64,000 bases of DNA from Mycobacterium paraense. Its GTDB lineage: Bacteria > Actinomycetota > Actinomycetes > Mycobacteriales > Mycobacteriaceae. The translations under genes were made by a program, and so were the position numbers. This document shows, piece after piece, positions 40,542 through 48,947 of this stretch. Numbering within the stretch: the first letter of the stretch is position 1; the number at the start of each line of letters is the position of its first letter. The notes beneath the pieces are model-generated. The model saw only the letters and a program-made list of their open reading frames with translations, had not been told where the DNA came from and searched no databases. The DNA is taken from positions 372,001-436,000 of the forward strand of contig NZ_LQPM01000013.1 of the NCBI RefSeq assembly GCF_002101815.1, written 5' to 3'.

Positions 40542-41537
40542 GTGAAGGTCACGGTTCTGGCCGGTGGGGTTGGCGGCGCCCGGTTCCTGCTGGGGGTTCA
40601 ACAGCTGTTCGGGCTGGGTCAATTTGAAACGCAACAGGGTCCACGCACCGACAGCCACGAGCTGACCGCGGTCGTCAACGTCGGCGATGACGCCTGGATC
40701 CACGGATTGCGCGTCTGTCCGGATTTGGACACCTGCATGTACACCTTAGGTGGAGGCGTCGACCCGGAGCGCGGGTGGGGGCACCGCGACGAAACATGGC
40801 ACGCCAAGGAGGAATTGGCGCGCTACGGCGTGCAGCCCGACTGGTTCCAGCTCGGCGACCGAGACCTGGGCACCCACCTGGTGCGCACCCAGATGCTCAA
40901 CGCGGGCTACCCGCTGTCGCAGATCACCACGGCGCTGTGCGATCGCTGGCAGCCGGGCGCCCGGCTGCTGCCCGCGACCGACGACCGCTGCGAGACGCAC
41001 GTGGTGATCACCGATCCGGCCGACGACAGCCGGCGGGCGATCCACTTCCAGGAATGGTGGGTGCGCTACCGGGCGCAGGTGCCCACGCACAGCTTCGCGT
41101 TCGTCGGCGCCGAAAAGGCCAGCGCCGCAGCCGAAGCGGTGGCGGCCATCGCCGACGCCGACGTCATCCTGCTGGCGCCGTCCAACCCGGTGGTCAGCGT
41201 CGGGGCCATCCTGGCGGTCCCGGGCATCCGCGGCGCGCTGCGCGCCGCCAAGGCCCCGGTCGTCGGCTACTCCCCGATCATCGGCGGAAAGCCGTTGCGC
41301 GGCATGGCCGATGCCTGCCTGTCCGTGATCGGGGTCGACTCCACCGCGGAGGCGGTCGGCCGGCATTTCGGCTCGCGGCGCGCCACCGGGATCCTGGACT
41401 GCTGGCTGATCCACGAGGGCGACGAGGCCGTCGTCGACGGGGTCGACGTGCGCGCGGTACCGCTGTTGATGAGCGACCCCAAGGCGACGGCCGAGATGGT
41501 CCGCGCGGGGCTGGAGCTGGCGGGCGTGGGCCAGTGA
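40542..41537 (+). CDS. fbiA: 2-phospho-L-lactate transferase of F420 biosynthesis
   Basis: The 331-residue CofD/FbiA-family protein joins the phospho(enol)pyruvyl-GMP donor with the deazaflavin FO, making (dehydro)F420-0. The N-terminal nucleotide motif is [16 protein letters not shown], followed by [28 protein letters not shown], a strong family signature. [16 protein letters not shown] and [14 protein letters not shown] also match. The start is GTG 40542, with GAAGG 5 bases upstream. It ends by overlapping fbiB as GTGA. Confidence 0.95.
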   Translation: MKVTVLAGGVGGARFLLGVQQLFGLGQFETQQGPRTDSHELTAVVNVGDDAWIHGLRVCPDLDTCMYTLGGGVDPERGWGHRDETWHAKEELARYGVQPDWFQLGDRDLGTHLVRTQMLNAGYPLSQITTALCDRWQPGARLLPATDDRCETHVVITDPADDSRRAIHFQEWWVRYRAQVPTHSFAFVGAEKASAAAEAVAAIADADVILLAPSNPVVSVGAILAVPGIRGALRAAKAPVVGYSPIIGGKPLRGMADACLSVIGVDSTAEAVGRHFGSRRATGILDCWLIHEGDEAVVDGVDVRAVPLLMSDPKATAEMVRAGLELAGVGQ

Positions 41538-42886
41538 GCGAGCACGGCACCGCGGCCACCGTCGAGATCCTGCCCGTCACCGGGCTGCCCGAATTCCGGC
41601 CCGGGGACGACCTGGGCGCCGCCGTCGCCGCGGCCGCACCCTGGCTCCGAGACGGGGACGTCGTCGTGGTCACCAGCAAGGTGGTGTCCAAGTGCGAAGG
41701 GCGCCTGGTGCCGGCCCCCCGGGACGCCGAGGAGCGCGATCGGCTGCGCCGCAAGCTCGTCGACGACGAGGCGGTGCGCGTGCTGGCACGCAAGGGCCAG
41801 ACGCTGATCACCGAGAACCGGCTCGGCCTGGTCCAGGCCGCCGCCGGCGTGGACGGGTCCAACGTCGGCCGCGACGAGCTGGCGCTGCTGCCCGTCGATC
41901 CCGACGCCAGCGCCGCGGCGCTGCGGGACGCGCTGCGCGAGCGGCTGGGCGTCGAGGTCGCCGTCGTCATCACCGACACCATGGGCCGCGCCTGGCGCAA
42001 CGGCCAGACCGACGCGGCCGTCGGCGCCGCCGGGCTGCGGGTGCTGCACGGCTACGCCGGGGCCGTCGACCGGCACGGCAACGAGCTGCTCGTCACCGAG
42101 ATCGCGATCGCCGACGAGGTCGCGGCCGCCGCCGATCTGGTCAAGGGCAAACTCACCGCGCTGCCGGTGGCCGTCGTGCGCGGGCTCGCCGTGACCGACG
42201 ACGGCTCGACGGCGCGGCAACTGCTGCGACCCGGCGAGGAGGACCTGTTCTGGCTGGGCACCGCCGAGGCGATCGAGATGGGCCGCCGGCAGGCCCAGCT
42301 GCTGCGGCGGTCGGTGCGCCGGTTCGCCGACCAGCCGGTGCCGCCGGAGCTCATCGAGGACGCCGTCGCCGAGGCCCTCACCGCGCCGGCCCCCCACCAC
42401 ACCCGGCCGGTCCGGTTCGTGTGGCTGCGGACCCCGGACACGCGGGCCCGGCTGCTGGACCGGATGAAGGACAGGTGGCGCTCCGACCTCGCCGGGGACG
42501 GACGGCCCGCCGACGCGATCGAGCGGCGGGTGGCGCGCGGCCAGATCCTCTACGACGCACCCGAAGTGGTGATCCCGTTCCTCGTTCCCGAGGGCGCGCA
42601 CGCCTACCCCGACGCGGCCCGCACCGACGCCGAGCACACCATGTTCACCGTCGCGGTCGGCGCGGCCGTGCAGGCGCTGCTGGTCGCGCTGGCGGTGCGG
42701 GGGGTGGGCAGCTGCTGGATCGGCTCCACGATCTTCGCCGCCGAGTTGGTCCGCGCCGAGCTCGAGCTGCCCGCCGACTGGGAGCCGTTGGGCGCCATCG
42801 CGATCGGCTACGCCTCTGAGGCCGCCGGAGTCCCGCCCGGGCCGCGCGACGCGCCGGACCCCGGGGATTTGCTGCTGCGCAAGTAA
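41534..42886 (+). CDS. fbiB: Bifunctional F420:γ-glutamyl ligase / dehydro-F420 reductase
   Basis: The 450-residue protein completes F420. The N-terminal CofE-like ligase (about residues 1-245) has [34 protein letters not shown] and [15 protein letters not shown]. The C-terminal nitroreductase-like FMN domain (about 250-450) has [23 protein letters not shown] and [21 protein letters not shown]. Fusion of the two is typical of mycobacteria. Translational coupling with fbiA fits a committed pathway. Ten bases separate it from mamA. Confidence 0.96.
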   Translation: MSEHGTAATVEILPVTGLPEFRPGDDLGAAVAAAAPWLRDGDVVVVTSKVVSKCEGRLVPAPRDAEERDRLRRKLVDDEAVRVLARKGQTLITENRLGLVQAAAGVDGSNVGRDELALLPVDPDASAAALRDALRERLGVEVAVVITDTMGRAWRNGQTDAAVGAAGLRVLHGYAGAVDRHGNELLVTEIAIADEVAAAADLVKGKLTALPVAVVRGLAVTDDGSTARQLLRPGEEDLFWLGTAEAIEMGRRQAQLLRRSVRRFADQPVPPELIEDAVAEALTAPAPHHTRPVRFVWLRTPDTRARLLDRMKDRWRSDLAGDGRPADAIERRVARGQILYDAPEVVIPFLVPEGAHAYPDAARTDAEHTMFTVAVGAAVQALLVALAVRGVGSCWIGSTIFAAELVRAELELPADWEPLGAIAIGYASEAAGVPPGPRDAPDPGDLLLRK

Positions 42887-42896
42887 TACTGAGCCC

Positions 42897-44480
42897 ATGC
42901 ATTTCGCGGGCAAGGCGGCGGCGTCGGCCGACAAGGTCCGCGGCGGCTACTACACGCCCGCCCCGGTGGCCCGCTTCCTGGCCCGCTGGGTACGCGCGGC
43001 CGGGCCGCGGATCGTCGAGCCGTCCTGCGGCGACGGGGCGATCCTGCGCGAGCTGGCCAGCCTCGGCGGCCGCGCATGCGGCGTCGAGCTGATCCCCGAC
43101 GAGGCGGCCAAGGCCCGGCGATTCGCGCCCGTCGACGCCGAGAACCTCTTCGCGTGGCTGGCGCGGTCCCAGCCCGGCGGCTTCGACGGCGTCGCGGGCA
43201 ACCCGCCCTACATCCGGTTCGGCAACTGGGCGCCCGAGCAGCGCGACCCCGCCCTGGAACTGATGCGCCGCGAGGGGCTGCGCCCCAGCCGGCTGACCAA
43301 CGCCTGGGTCCCGTTCGTCGTCGCGAGCGCGGTCCTGGCGCGCGACGGCGGACGGGTCGGCCTGGTGCTGCCGGCCGAGCTGCTCCAGGTGGGCTACGCC
43401 GCCCAGCTGCGCGAGTATCTGCTCGGCCGGTTCCGCGAGATCACGCTGGTGACGTTCGAGCGGTTGGTGTTCGACGGCGTCCTGCAGGAGGTCGTGCTGT
43501 TCTGCGGTGTCGTCGGGCCGGGCCCCGCGCGCATGCGCACCGTCCACCTCACCGACGCCGACGCGCTGGCGGGCGCCGACCTTGACGTGGAGCATCTTCC
43601 TTTTGGGCCCGCGCTGCTGCACGAAAACGAGAAGTGGACCAAGTACTTCCTGGAGCCCGACGCGATCCGGCTGCTGCGCACGCTCAAGGGATCGCCGGCC
43701 ATGACGCGGCTCGGGTCGCTCGCCGGCGTGGACGTCGGCATCGTGACGGGCCGCAACAGCTTCTTCACCTTCACCGACGCGCAGGCCGACGAGCTGGGGC
43801 TGCGGCCGCACTGTGTGCCGCTCGTGTCGCGCAGCGCGCAGCTGTGCGGGCTGGTCTACGACACCGACTGCCGCGCAACCGATGTCGCGGCGGGCCGGCG
43901 GACCTGGCTGCTCAACGCGCCGCCCGAACCCACCGACGCCGCCGTGGTCGCGCACGTGCGCGCCGGTGAGGCCGCCGGCGTGCACCGGGGCTACAAGTGC
44001 TCGATCCGCACGCCGTGGTGGACCACCCCGTCGCTGTGGGTTCCGGATCTCTTTCTGCTGCGCCAGATCCACCGGGCGCCGCGGCTGACCGTCAACGCCG
44101 CCGCGGCGACGAGCACCGACACCGTGCACCGGGTCCGGGTCGCGCCCGGCGTGGATCCGGCGGCGCTGGCCGCGGTGTTCCACAACAGCGCGACGTTCGC
44201 GTTCGCCGAGATCCTCGGCCGCAGCTACGGTGGGGGCATCTTGGAGCTCGAACCCGCCGAAGCCGAGCAGCTTCCGATCCCCGACCCGACGCACGCCGGC
44301 GCCGAACTCGCCTGCGACGTCGACCTGTTGCTGAAGGCGGGCGAGGTCGACAAGGCGCTCGACCTCGTCGACCGGCACGTGCTGATCGACGGGCTCGGGT
44401 TGTCCGGCGAGGTGGTCGCCGGGTGCCGCGCGGCCTGGGTTGCGCTTCGGGACCGCCGCGCAAGGCGCGGATCCCGTTGA
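42897..44480 (+). CDS. mamA: DNA adenine methyltransferase MamA (Rv3263-like)
   Basis: The 527-residue N6-adenine methyltransferase has a SAM-binding region (IVEPSCGDGAILREL, residues about 38-52) and catalytic NPPY (residues 102-105, in VAGNPPYIRFG). Its large C-terminal target-recognition region contains FEILGRSYGGGILELEPAE. The H37Rv orthologue methylates CTGGAG and affects promoters whose -10 elements overlap the site. No restriction enzyme gene adjoins it here, so it is an orphan (regulatory) methylase. The start is ATG 42897. The stop overlaps a TTG-started Nudix gene. Confidence 0.9.
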   Translation: MHFAGKAAASADKVRGGYYTPAPVARFLARWVRAAGPRIVEPSCGDGAILRELASLGGRACGVELIPDEAAKARRFAPVDAENLFAWLARSQPGGFDGVAGNPPYIRFGNWAPEQRDPALELMRREGLRPSRLTNAWVPFVVASAVLARDGGRVGLVLPAELLQVGYAAQLREYLLGRFREITLVTFERLVFDGVLQEVVLFCGVVGPGPARMRTVHLTDADALAGADLDVEHLPFGPALLHENEKWTKYFLEPDAIRLLRTLKGSPAMTRLGSLAGVDVGIVTGRNSFFTFTDAQADELGLRPHCVPLVSRSAQLCGLVYDTDCRATDVAAGRRTWLLNAPPEPTDAAVVAHVRAGEAAGVHRGYKCSIRTPWWTTPSLWVPDLFLLRQIHRAPRLTVNAAAATSTDTVHRVRVAPGVDPAALAAVFHNSATFAFAEILGRSYGGGILELEPAEAEQLPIPDPTHAGAELACDVDLLLKAGEVDKALDLVDRHVLIDGLGLSGEVVAGCRAAWVALRDRRARRGSR

Positions 44481-45037
44481 GCCTCCGGGATTCCGCGATC
44501 TCGCTCCTGAGCGACTGGCGGCCGACGGATCCGGCGCAGGATTCCCTGCGGCACGCCGTGCTGGCCTTCGTGCACGCCCGACCCGACGCCTGCCGCCGCG
44601 AGTGCGCGGCGGGCCACGTCACCGCGTCGGCCCTGGTGCTCGACCACACCGGCTCGCGGGTGTTGCTGACCCTGCACCCGCGGCTGGGCCGCTGGGTGCA
44701 GCTGGGCGGGCATTGCGACGAGGACGACGCCGACGTCGTCGCGGCGGCGTTGCGGGAGGCCAGCGAGGAGTCCGGCGTCGCCGGCCTGCGCATCGATCCG
44801 GGGCTGGCGGCCGTGCACGTCCACCCGGTCACCTGCTCGCTGGGCGTGCCGACGCGGCACCTGGACCTGCAATTCGTGGCGCACGCGCCGGCCGGCGCGC
44901 AGATCGCCATCAGCGACGAGTCCGACGACCTGCGGTGGTGGCCGGCCGACGCCCTGCCCGACGGGACCGATTACGCCCTGGCGTATTTGGTGGGCCGGGC
45001 CCTCGAAATCGACGCCAGCGCGAAGAAGTGCGAGTAA
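44477..45037 (+). CDS. Nudix hydrolase
   Basis: The 186-residue protein from TTG 44477 overlaps the mamA stop as TTGA; there is no better start in frame. The Nudix box is readable as GGHCDEDDADVV...REASEESGV. The central REAxEExG core is intact; the acidic residue expected eight positions before it is altered. The N-terminal half has HRxLL-like LVLDHTGSRVLLTLHPRLGRWVQLGG. The substrate is unknown. The last ten codons (EIDASAKKCE) are encoded by the start of a 53-bp repeat, so the C-terminus seems to have been remodelled by it. Confidence 0.85.
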   Translation: MSLRDSAISLLSDWRPTDPAQDSLRHAVLAFVHARPDACRRECAAGHVTASALVLDHTGSRVLLTLHPRLGRWVQLGGHCDEDDADVVAAALREASEESGVAGLRIDPGLAAVHVHPVTCSLGVPTRHLDLQFVAHAPAGAQIAISDESDDLRWWPADALPDGTDYALAYLVGRALEIDASAKKCE

Positions 45038-45060
45038 CTCGCGCGCTAGCGTCGATCTCG
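45008..45060. repeat. 53-bp repeat, copy A
   Basis: Copy A shares its first 22 bases and last 10 or 11 bases with copy B (45940-45992). The middle is diverged. It contains an inverted repeat (ATCGACGC...GCGTCGAT) and carries the stop codon of the Nudix gene. Confidence 0.85.
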
Positions 45061-45900
45061 GCGATAGCCACGGTGGACGAGAGCCTCATGCGCCCGTCGG
45101 ACGATCTCGTCCGATCGATGCTCGGCGACGACCCGGATCACGGTCCAGCCCAGCTCGGCAAGCTTCCTGAGCCGGTCGATGTCCTTGACGAATTGGATTC
45201 GATCCGTGCGGTGTTGGTCGCCGTCGTACTCCAGCGCGACCATGTAGTCCTCCCAGCCCATGTCCAGCAAGCCGACTAATCGCCAGCCCTCGCTGACCGG
45301 TATCTGCGTAGCCGGTTTCGGCAGTCCGGCGTCGATGAGAAGCAGCCGCAGCCAGCTTTCCCTCGGGGAGGCCGCACCGCCGTCCACCAGGGGCAGCACC
45401 TGCGCCAGCCGTCGCAGACCACGGGCGCCTTTGTACCGCTTCGTCAGGACGGAGACGTCTTCAAACGAGTACGGCTTTGCTCGCATCAGCGCGTCGAGGC
45501 GCGCCAGCGCCTGACGGCGCGGCAAATGGCGGCCAAGGTCGAAGGCGGTGCGCGCAACGGATGTCACCGGCAGCCGCTTGACGATGGTCACTTCGTCGTC
45601 GGCCAGCGTCTCGTTGCGGACGGTCAGCCCGCGCTGCGGCCGGGCGCTCTTCGAGACGAGCTCGACGGGCGTGTCAGCGTCAACCCACCGCGCACCATGT
45701 AACGCGGAGGCTGCGGCGCCCGCGATCACTGCTCGCCGTCGCGACCAGAGCCAGGCGCCGAGGATGCGGTCATCCAGCGACGGCTCGTGGCGCTTCGGGA
45801 TGTAGGTGTCACGAAAGATCGGCCGATACCACCGGCGCAGCTGATACTCGGTGAAAGCGCCCGCCGCGACCGCTTCGCTGCCTGAAAACACCTCCGCCAT
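45046..45900 (-). CDS. AbiEi-type winged helix / DUF559 endonuclease-like protein
   Basis: The 284-residue protein has two parts. The N-terminal half resembles AbiEi-type winged-helix antitoxins (EVFSGSEAVAAGAFTEYQLRRWYRPIFR, then RRRAVIAGAAASALHG). The C-terminal DUF559 domain is PD-(D/E)xK-like: VGLLDMGWEDYMVALEYDGDQHRTD with Asp and Glu candidates, then LGWTVIRVVAEH. Such proteins are common in actinobacteria, with suspected phage-defence or DNA-repair roles that are not proven. No toxin partner lies next to it. It is flanked on both sides by copies of a 53-bp repeat, suggesting acquisition as a small module. Confidence 0.8.
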   Translation of the reverse strand: MAEVFSGSEAVAAGAFTEYQLRRWYRPIFRDTYIPKRHEPSLDDRILGAWLWSRRRAVIAGAAASALHGARWVDADTPVELVSKSARPQRGLTVRNETLADDEVTIVKRLPVTSVARTAFDLGRHLPRRQALARLDALMRAKPYSFEDVSVLTKRYKGARGLRRLAQVLPLVDGGAASPRESWLRLLLIDAGLPKPATQIPVSEGWRLVGLLDMGWEDYMVALEYDGDQHRTDRIQFVKDIDRLRKLAELGWTVIRVVAEHRSDEIVRRAHEALVHRGYRRDRR

Positions 45901-45939
45901 GCAGCGATGGTGGACGAGGCCACCGACATGCTCACCCAG

Positions 45940-45992
45940 ATCGACGCCAGCGCGAAGAAGTTCGAGTGGAAGTCACGGTTACGTCGATCTCG
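45940..45992. repeat. 53-bp repeat, copy B
   Basis: Copy B lies between the DUF559 gene start and the end of manB, in the same orientation as copy A. It begins ATCGACGCCAGCGCGAAGAA and ends CGTCGATCTCG. An IDASAKK peptide could be read from both copies, but no gene is supported here. Confidence 0.85.
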
Positions 45993-46011
45993 ACGCAAGG
46001 GGGCGAGCGCC

Positions 46012-47091
46012 TCAGACGTCGGACGAGTAGCGGATCCCGCCGTCGGGAATGGCGACGCCGGGCCACACGCGGGCGCCGCGCAGCAACTCGCAGCGCGCGC
46101 CGATGTCGGCGCCGTCGCCGATCACCCCGTCGCGGATCAGCGCCCGCGGGCCGATGCGCGCGCCGAAGCCGATGATCGAGCGCTCGATCACGCTGCCGGC
46201 CTCGACCTTGACGCCGTCGAAGATCACCGCGCCGTCCAGTCGCACGCCCGGGCCGATCTCGGCGCCGCGCCCGACGACCGTGCCGCCGATCAGCACCGCC
46301 CCCGGCGATACGGCAGCGCCGTCGTGCACCAGCTGCTCGCCGCGATGCCCGTGCAGCGCCGGCGACGGGGCGATCCCGCGGACCAGGTCCGCCGAGCCGC
46401 GCACGAAGTCCTCGGGCGTGCCCATGTCGCGCCAGTAGGTGGCGTCGACGTAGCCGCAGACCTTGACGCCGGGGTCCGACAGCAGCGCGGGAAACACCTC
46501 GCGTTCGACCGAGACTTCGCGGCCCCGCGGGATCCGGTCGATGATCTCGCGGGCGAACACGTAGGTGCCGGCGTTGATCTGGTCGGTCGGCGGGTCCTGC
46601 GTCTTCTCGAGAAACGCGGTGACCCTGCCGTTTTCGTCGGTGGTGACGCAGCCGAACGCCCGCGGGTCGCCCACCCGCACCAGGTGCAGGGTGACGTCGG
46701 CCTGCCGCCCGCGGTGGAACTCGAGCATCTGACCCAGGTCGGCGCCGGACAGCACGTCGCCGTTGAACACCATCGCGGTGTCGTGGCGCAGGTGCCCGGC
46801 GACGTTGGCGATGCCGCCGCCGGTTCCCAGCGGCGATTCCTCGGTGACGTACTGGATCTGCAACCCCAGCTTGGAGCCGTCGCCGAACTCGGCCTCGAAC
46901 ACCTGCGCCCGATACGACGTGCTCAGGATGACGTGATCGATGCCCGCCGCGGCGATCCTCGACAGCAGGTGGGTCAAAAACGGCAGCCCGGCCGTGGGCA
47001 GCATCGGCTTGGGCGCCGAGAGCGTCAGCGGCCGCAGCCGGGTGCCCTTGCCCCCCACCAGGATTACGGCGTCGACTTGAGAGGTTGCCAT
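46012..47091 (-). CDS. manB: Mannose-1-phosphate guanylyltransferase (NDP-sugar pyrophosphorylase)
   Basis: The 359-residue enzyme makes GDP-mannose from mannose-1-P and GTP. The N-terminal nucleotidyltransferase domain has the signature VDAVILVGGKGTRLRPLTLSAPKPMLP, then VFNGDVL and GDPRAFGCV. The C-terminal half is a left-handed β-helix with hexapeptide repeats (IGGTVVGRGAEIGPGV, IGDGADIGARC). ATG 47091 lies one base after the wbbL1 stop. It is named manB in H37Rv (Rv3264c). Confidence 0.93.
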   Translation of the reverse strand: MATSQVDAVILVGGKGTRLRPLTLSAPKPMLPTAGLPFLTHLLSRIAAAGIDHVILSTSYRAQVFEAEFGDGSKLGLQIQYVTEESPLGTGGGIANVAGHLRHDTAMVFNGDVLSGADLGQMLEFHRGRQADVTLHLVRVGDPRAFGCVTTDENGRVTAFLEKTQDPPTDQINAGTYVFAREIIDRIPRGREVSVEREVFPALLSDPGVKVCGYVDATYWRDMGTPEDFVRGSADLVRGIAPSPALHGHRGEQLVHDGAAVSPGAVLIGGTVVGRGAEIGPGVRLDGAVIFDGVKVEAGSVIERSIIGFGARIGPRALIRDGVIGDGADIGARCELLRGARVWPGVAIPDGGIRYSSDV

Positions 47092-47092
47092 G

Positions 47093-47974
47093 TCAGCGCC
47101 TCCGCGACCTGCGCAGCGAGCTGCGCACCATCAGCCGCGACCGCGCCGCCAGCGAGGCGCGCAGCGTCCAGCGCAGCGGCGCACGCGACCAACCGGCATT
47201 GCGGTCGGCCAGGAATTGATAGGTGCTCTTGTGGTGGGCCGCCAGGTGGATCGCGGGGTCGTGGCCGGTGGAGTGGCCCTTGTGGTGCAGGACTTCGGCG
47301 GACGGCACGTAGACGCTCAGCCAGCCGGCCTTGCCCAGCCGGTCGCCGAGGTCGACGTCTTCCATGTACATGAAGTAGCGCTCGTCGAAGCCGCCCACCT
47401 GGCTGAAGGCGGACCGCCGCACCAGCAGGCACGACCCCGACAGCCAGCCCACCGCGCGTTCGCTGGGCTCGACCCGCTCCTGGCGGTAGGCCGCCGTCCA
47501 CGGGTTGCGCTTCCAGAACGGGCCGATCACCGCGTGCATGCCGCCGCGGATCAGGCTGGGCAGGTGGCGCGCGGACGGATACACCGACCCGTCGGGGTCC
47601 CGGATGAGCGGACCGAGGGCGCCGGCGTGCGGCCAGCGGGTCGCCGCGTCGAGCAAGGCGTCGATGCTGCCGGGGCCCCACTGCACGTCGGGGTTGGCCA
47701 CGATCACCCAGTCCCCGTTCTCGTCCGGGCTGTCGTCCAGCTGCGCGACCGCGCGATTCACCGCGGTCCCGTACCCGAGGTTCGCGCCGGTGTCGAAGAG
47801 CCGCACGTTCGGGTAGCGCTCGACCGCGGCCTGCGGGGTCCCGTCGGTCGAGCCGTTGTCGGCGAGCAGCACGCTGACCGGGCGCTCGGTGGCCAGCGAC
47901 AGGGAGGCCAGGAATCGCTCCAGGTGCGGGCCCGGCGAGTAGGTCACCGTCACGACCGGCAGGATGTCAGTCAC
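47093..47974 (-). CDS. wbbL1: Rhamnosyltransferase WbbL1 (mycolyl-arabinogalactan linker)
   Basis: The 293-residue GT2-family glycosyltransferase adds rhamnose to GlcNAc-PP-decaprenol, starting the arabinogalactan linker. Conserved elements are VVTVTYSPGPHLERFL, LLADNGSTDGT, a DxD-like ANPDVQWG, and the acceptor-region GFDERYFMYMEDVDLGDRL. The C-terminus is strongly basic. GTG 47974 overlaps the rmlD stop. rmlD, which makes the dTDP-rhamnose donor, is immediately upstream, so donor synthesis and transfer are coupled. Confidence 0.94.
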   Translation of the reverse strand: MTDILPVVTVTYSPGPHLERFLASLSLATERPVSVLLADNGSTDGTPQAAVERYPNVRLFDTGANLGYGTAVNRAVAQLDDSPDENGDWVIVANPDVQWGPGSIDALLDAATRWPHAGALGPLIRDPDGSVYPSARHLPSLIRGGMHAVIGPFWKRNPWTAAYRQERVEPSERAVGWLSGSCLLVRRSAFSQVGGFDERYFMYMEDVDLGDRLGKAGWLSVYVPSAEVLHHKGHSTGHDPAIHLAAHHKSTYQFLADRNAGWSRAPLRWTLRASLAARSRLMVRSSLRRSRRR

Positions 47975-48869
47975 GCGTAGAGGGTAACGGTCGGTCGCTG
48001 CCGGATGCGGTTAGCGCCGCGACAAGCGCAGCGCGCCAGGGCCTTAGCGGTGTCAGGCCCGCCGCCGCGGACTCCTTGCCGCCGAGCGCGGAGTAGCTCG
48101 GCCGCGGCGCGGGGCGCGGAAACTCGTCGGTTTTGACGGGCCGCACCCGGTCGGGATCGGCGCCGCACTCGGAGAACACCGCGCGGGCCTGCTCGAACCG
48201 CGACACCGCGCCCTCGTTGGCGGCGTGCAGGATCGGACCCGGAACGCGCTCGTCGGCGACCTGTAGCAGCGCGACGGCCAGGTCGGCGACGTAGGTCGGC
48301 GAACCCGCCTGGTCGTCGACGACGTTCACCGGCCCGTCCCCCGCCGCCAGCCGGCGCATGACGGCGACGAAGTCCTTGCCCGTTCCGCCGGTGTAGAGCC
48401 AGGCGGTCCGCACGACGACGGCCGACGGCAGCGCGGCCAGGACGGCCTCCTCGCCGGCGAGCTTGGACAGCGCGTACACGCCGCGCGCGTCGGTCTTGTC
48501 GCTGGGCTCGTACGGACGCGGCTCGCCGGGGCCCGGTTCGCCGGTGAACATGTAGTCGGTGGAGACGTGGATCAGCCGGGCGCCCGCTTGCGCGCAGGCG
48601 CGCGCCAGGATTTCCGGCCCGGTGGCGTTGACGGCGTAGGCGCGCGCCTCGTCGCTCTCGGCGCCGTCGACGTCGGTGTAAGCCGCGCAGTTGATGACCA
48701 CGTCGCCCGGGCGGATGTTGCGTTCCGCCGCGGCCGGGTCGGTGATGTCCCACTGCGACGACGTGAGCGCGAGGACTTCGCGCCCCCGCTCGGTCGCCAG
48801 CGCGGCCAAACAGCTGCCCAGTTGCCCCCCGGCTCCAGTGATCACGATTCGCTCTGACCTGCCCGACAT
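47967..48869 (-). CDS. rmlD: dTDP-4-dehydrorhamnose reductase
   Basis: The 300-residue short-chain-dehydrogenase-fold enzyme completes dTDP-rhamnose. The nucleotide motif is ITGAGGQLGSCLA, the catalytic pair YxxxK is in YALSKLAGEEA, and INCAAYTDVDGAE and VSTDYMFTGE are family signatures. The start is ATG 48869. It is divergent from lcp1, 78 bases apart, and is first in the rmlD-wbbL1-manB operon, an arrangement that unites rhamnose linker and mannose pathways. Confidence 0.95.
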   Translation of the reverse strand: MSGRSERIVITGAGGQLGSCLAALATERGREVLALTSSQWDITDPAAAERNIRPGDVVINCAAYTDVDGAESDEARAYAVNATGPEILARACAQAGARLIHVSTDYMFTGEPGPGEPRPYEPSDKTDARGVYALSKLAGEEAVLAALPSAVVVRTAWLYTGGTGKDFVAVMRRLAAGDGPVNVVDDQAGSPTYVADLAVALLQVADERVPGPILHAANEGAVSRFEQARAVFSECGADPDRVRPVKTDEFPRPAPRPSYSALGGKESAAAGLTPLRPWRAALVAALTASGSDRPLPSTRD

Positions 48870-48935
48870 GCCGTCGAGTGTGGCACGGCACAGGCACGCC
48901 GCCCCCGGCTACCCGCAAAGACGCTGTGTCGCAAG

Positions 48936-48941
48936 TAACCT
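48936..48941 (+). promoter_or_regulatory. Likely -10 element of lcp1, giving a leaderless transcript
   Basis: TAACCT (48936-48941) fits the mycobacterial -10 pattern TANNNT. It ends 6 bases before ATG 48948, so transcription would begin at or near the start codon. No ribosome-binding site is visible upstream. Confidence 0.5.
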
Positions 48942-48947
48942 ATTGTG

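Noticed and set aside
45907..46011. Short coding frame (MLTQIDASAKKFE...) between the DUF559 gene and manB
   Set aside because: It comes from repeat copy B and runs antisense into manB with no ribosome site, so it is not a gene.
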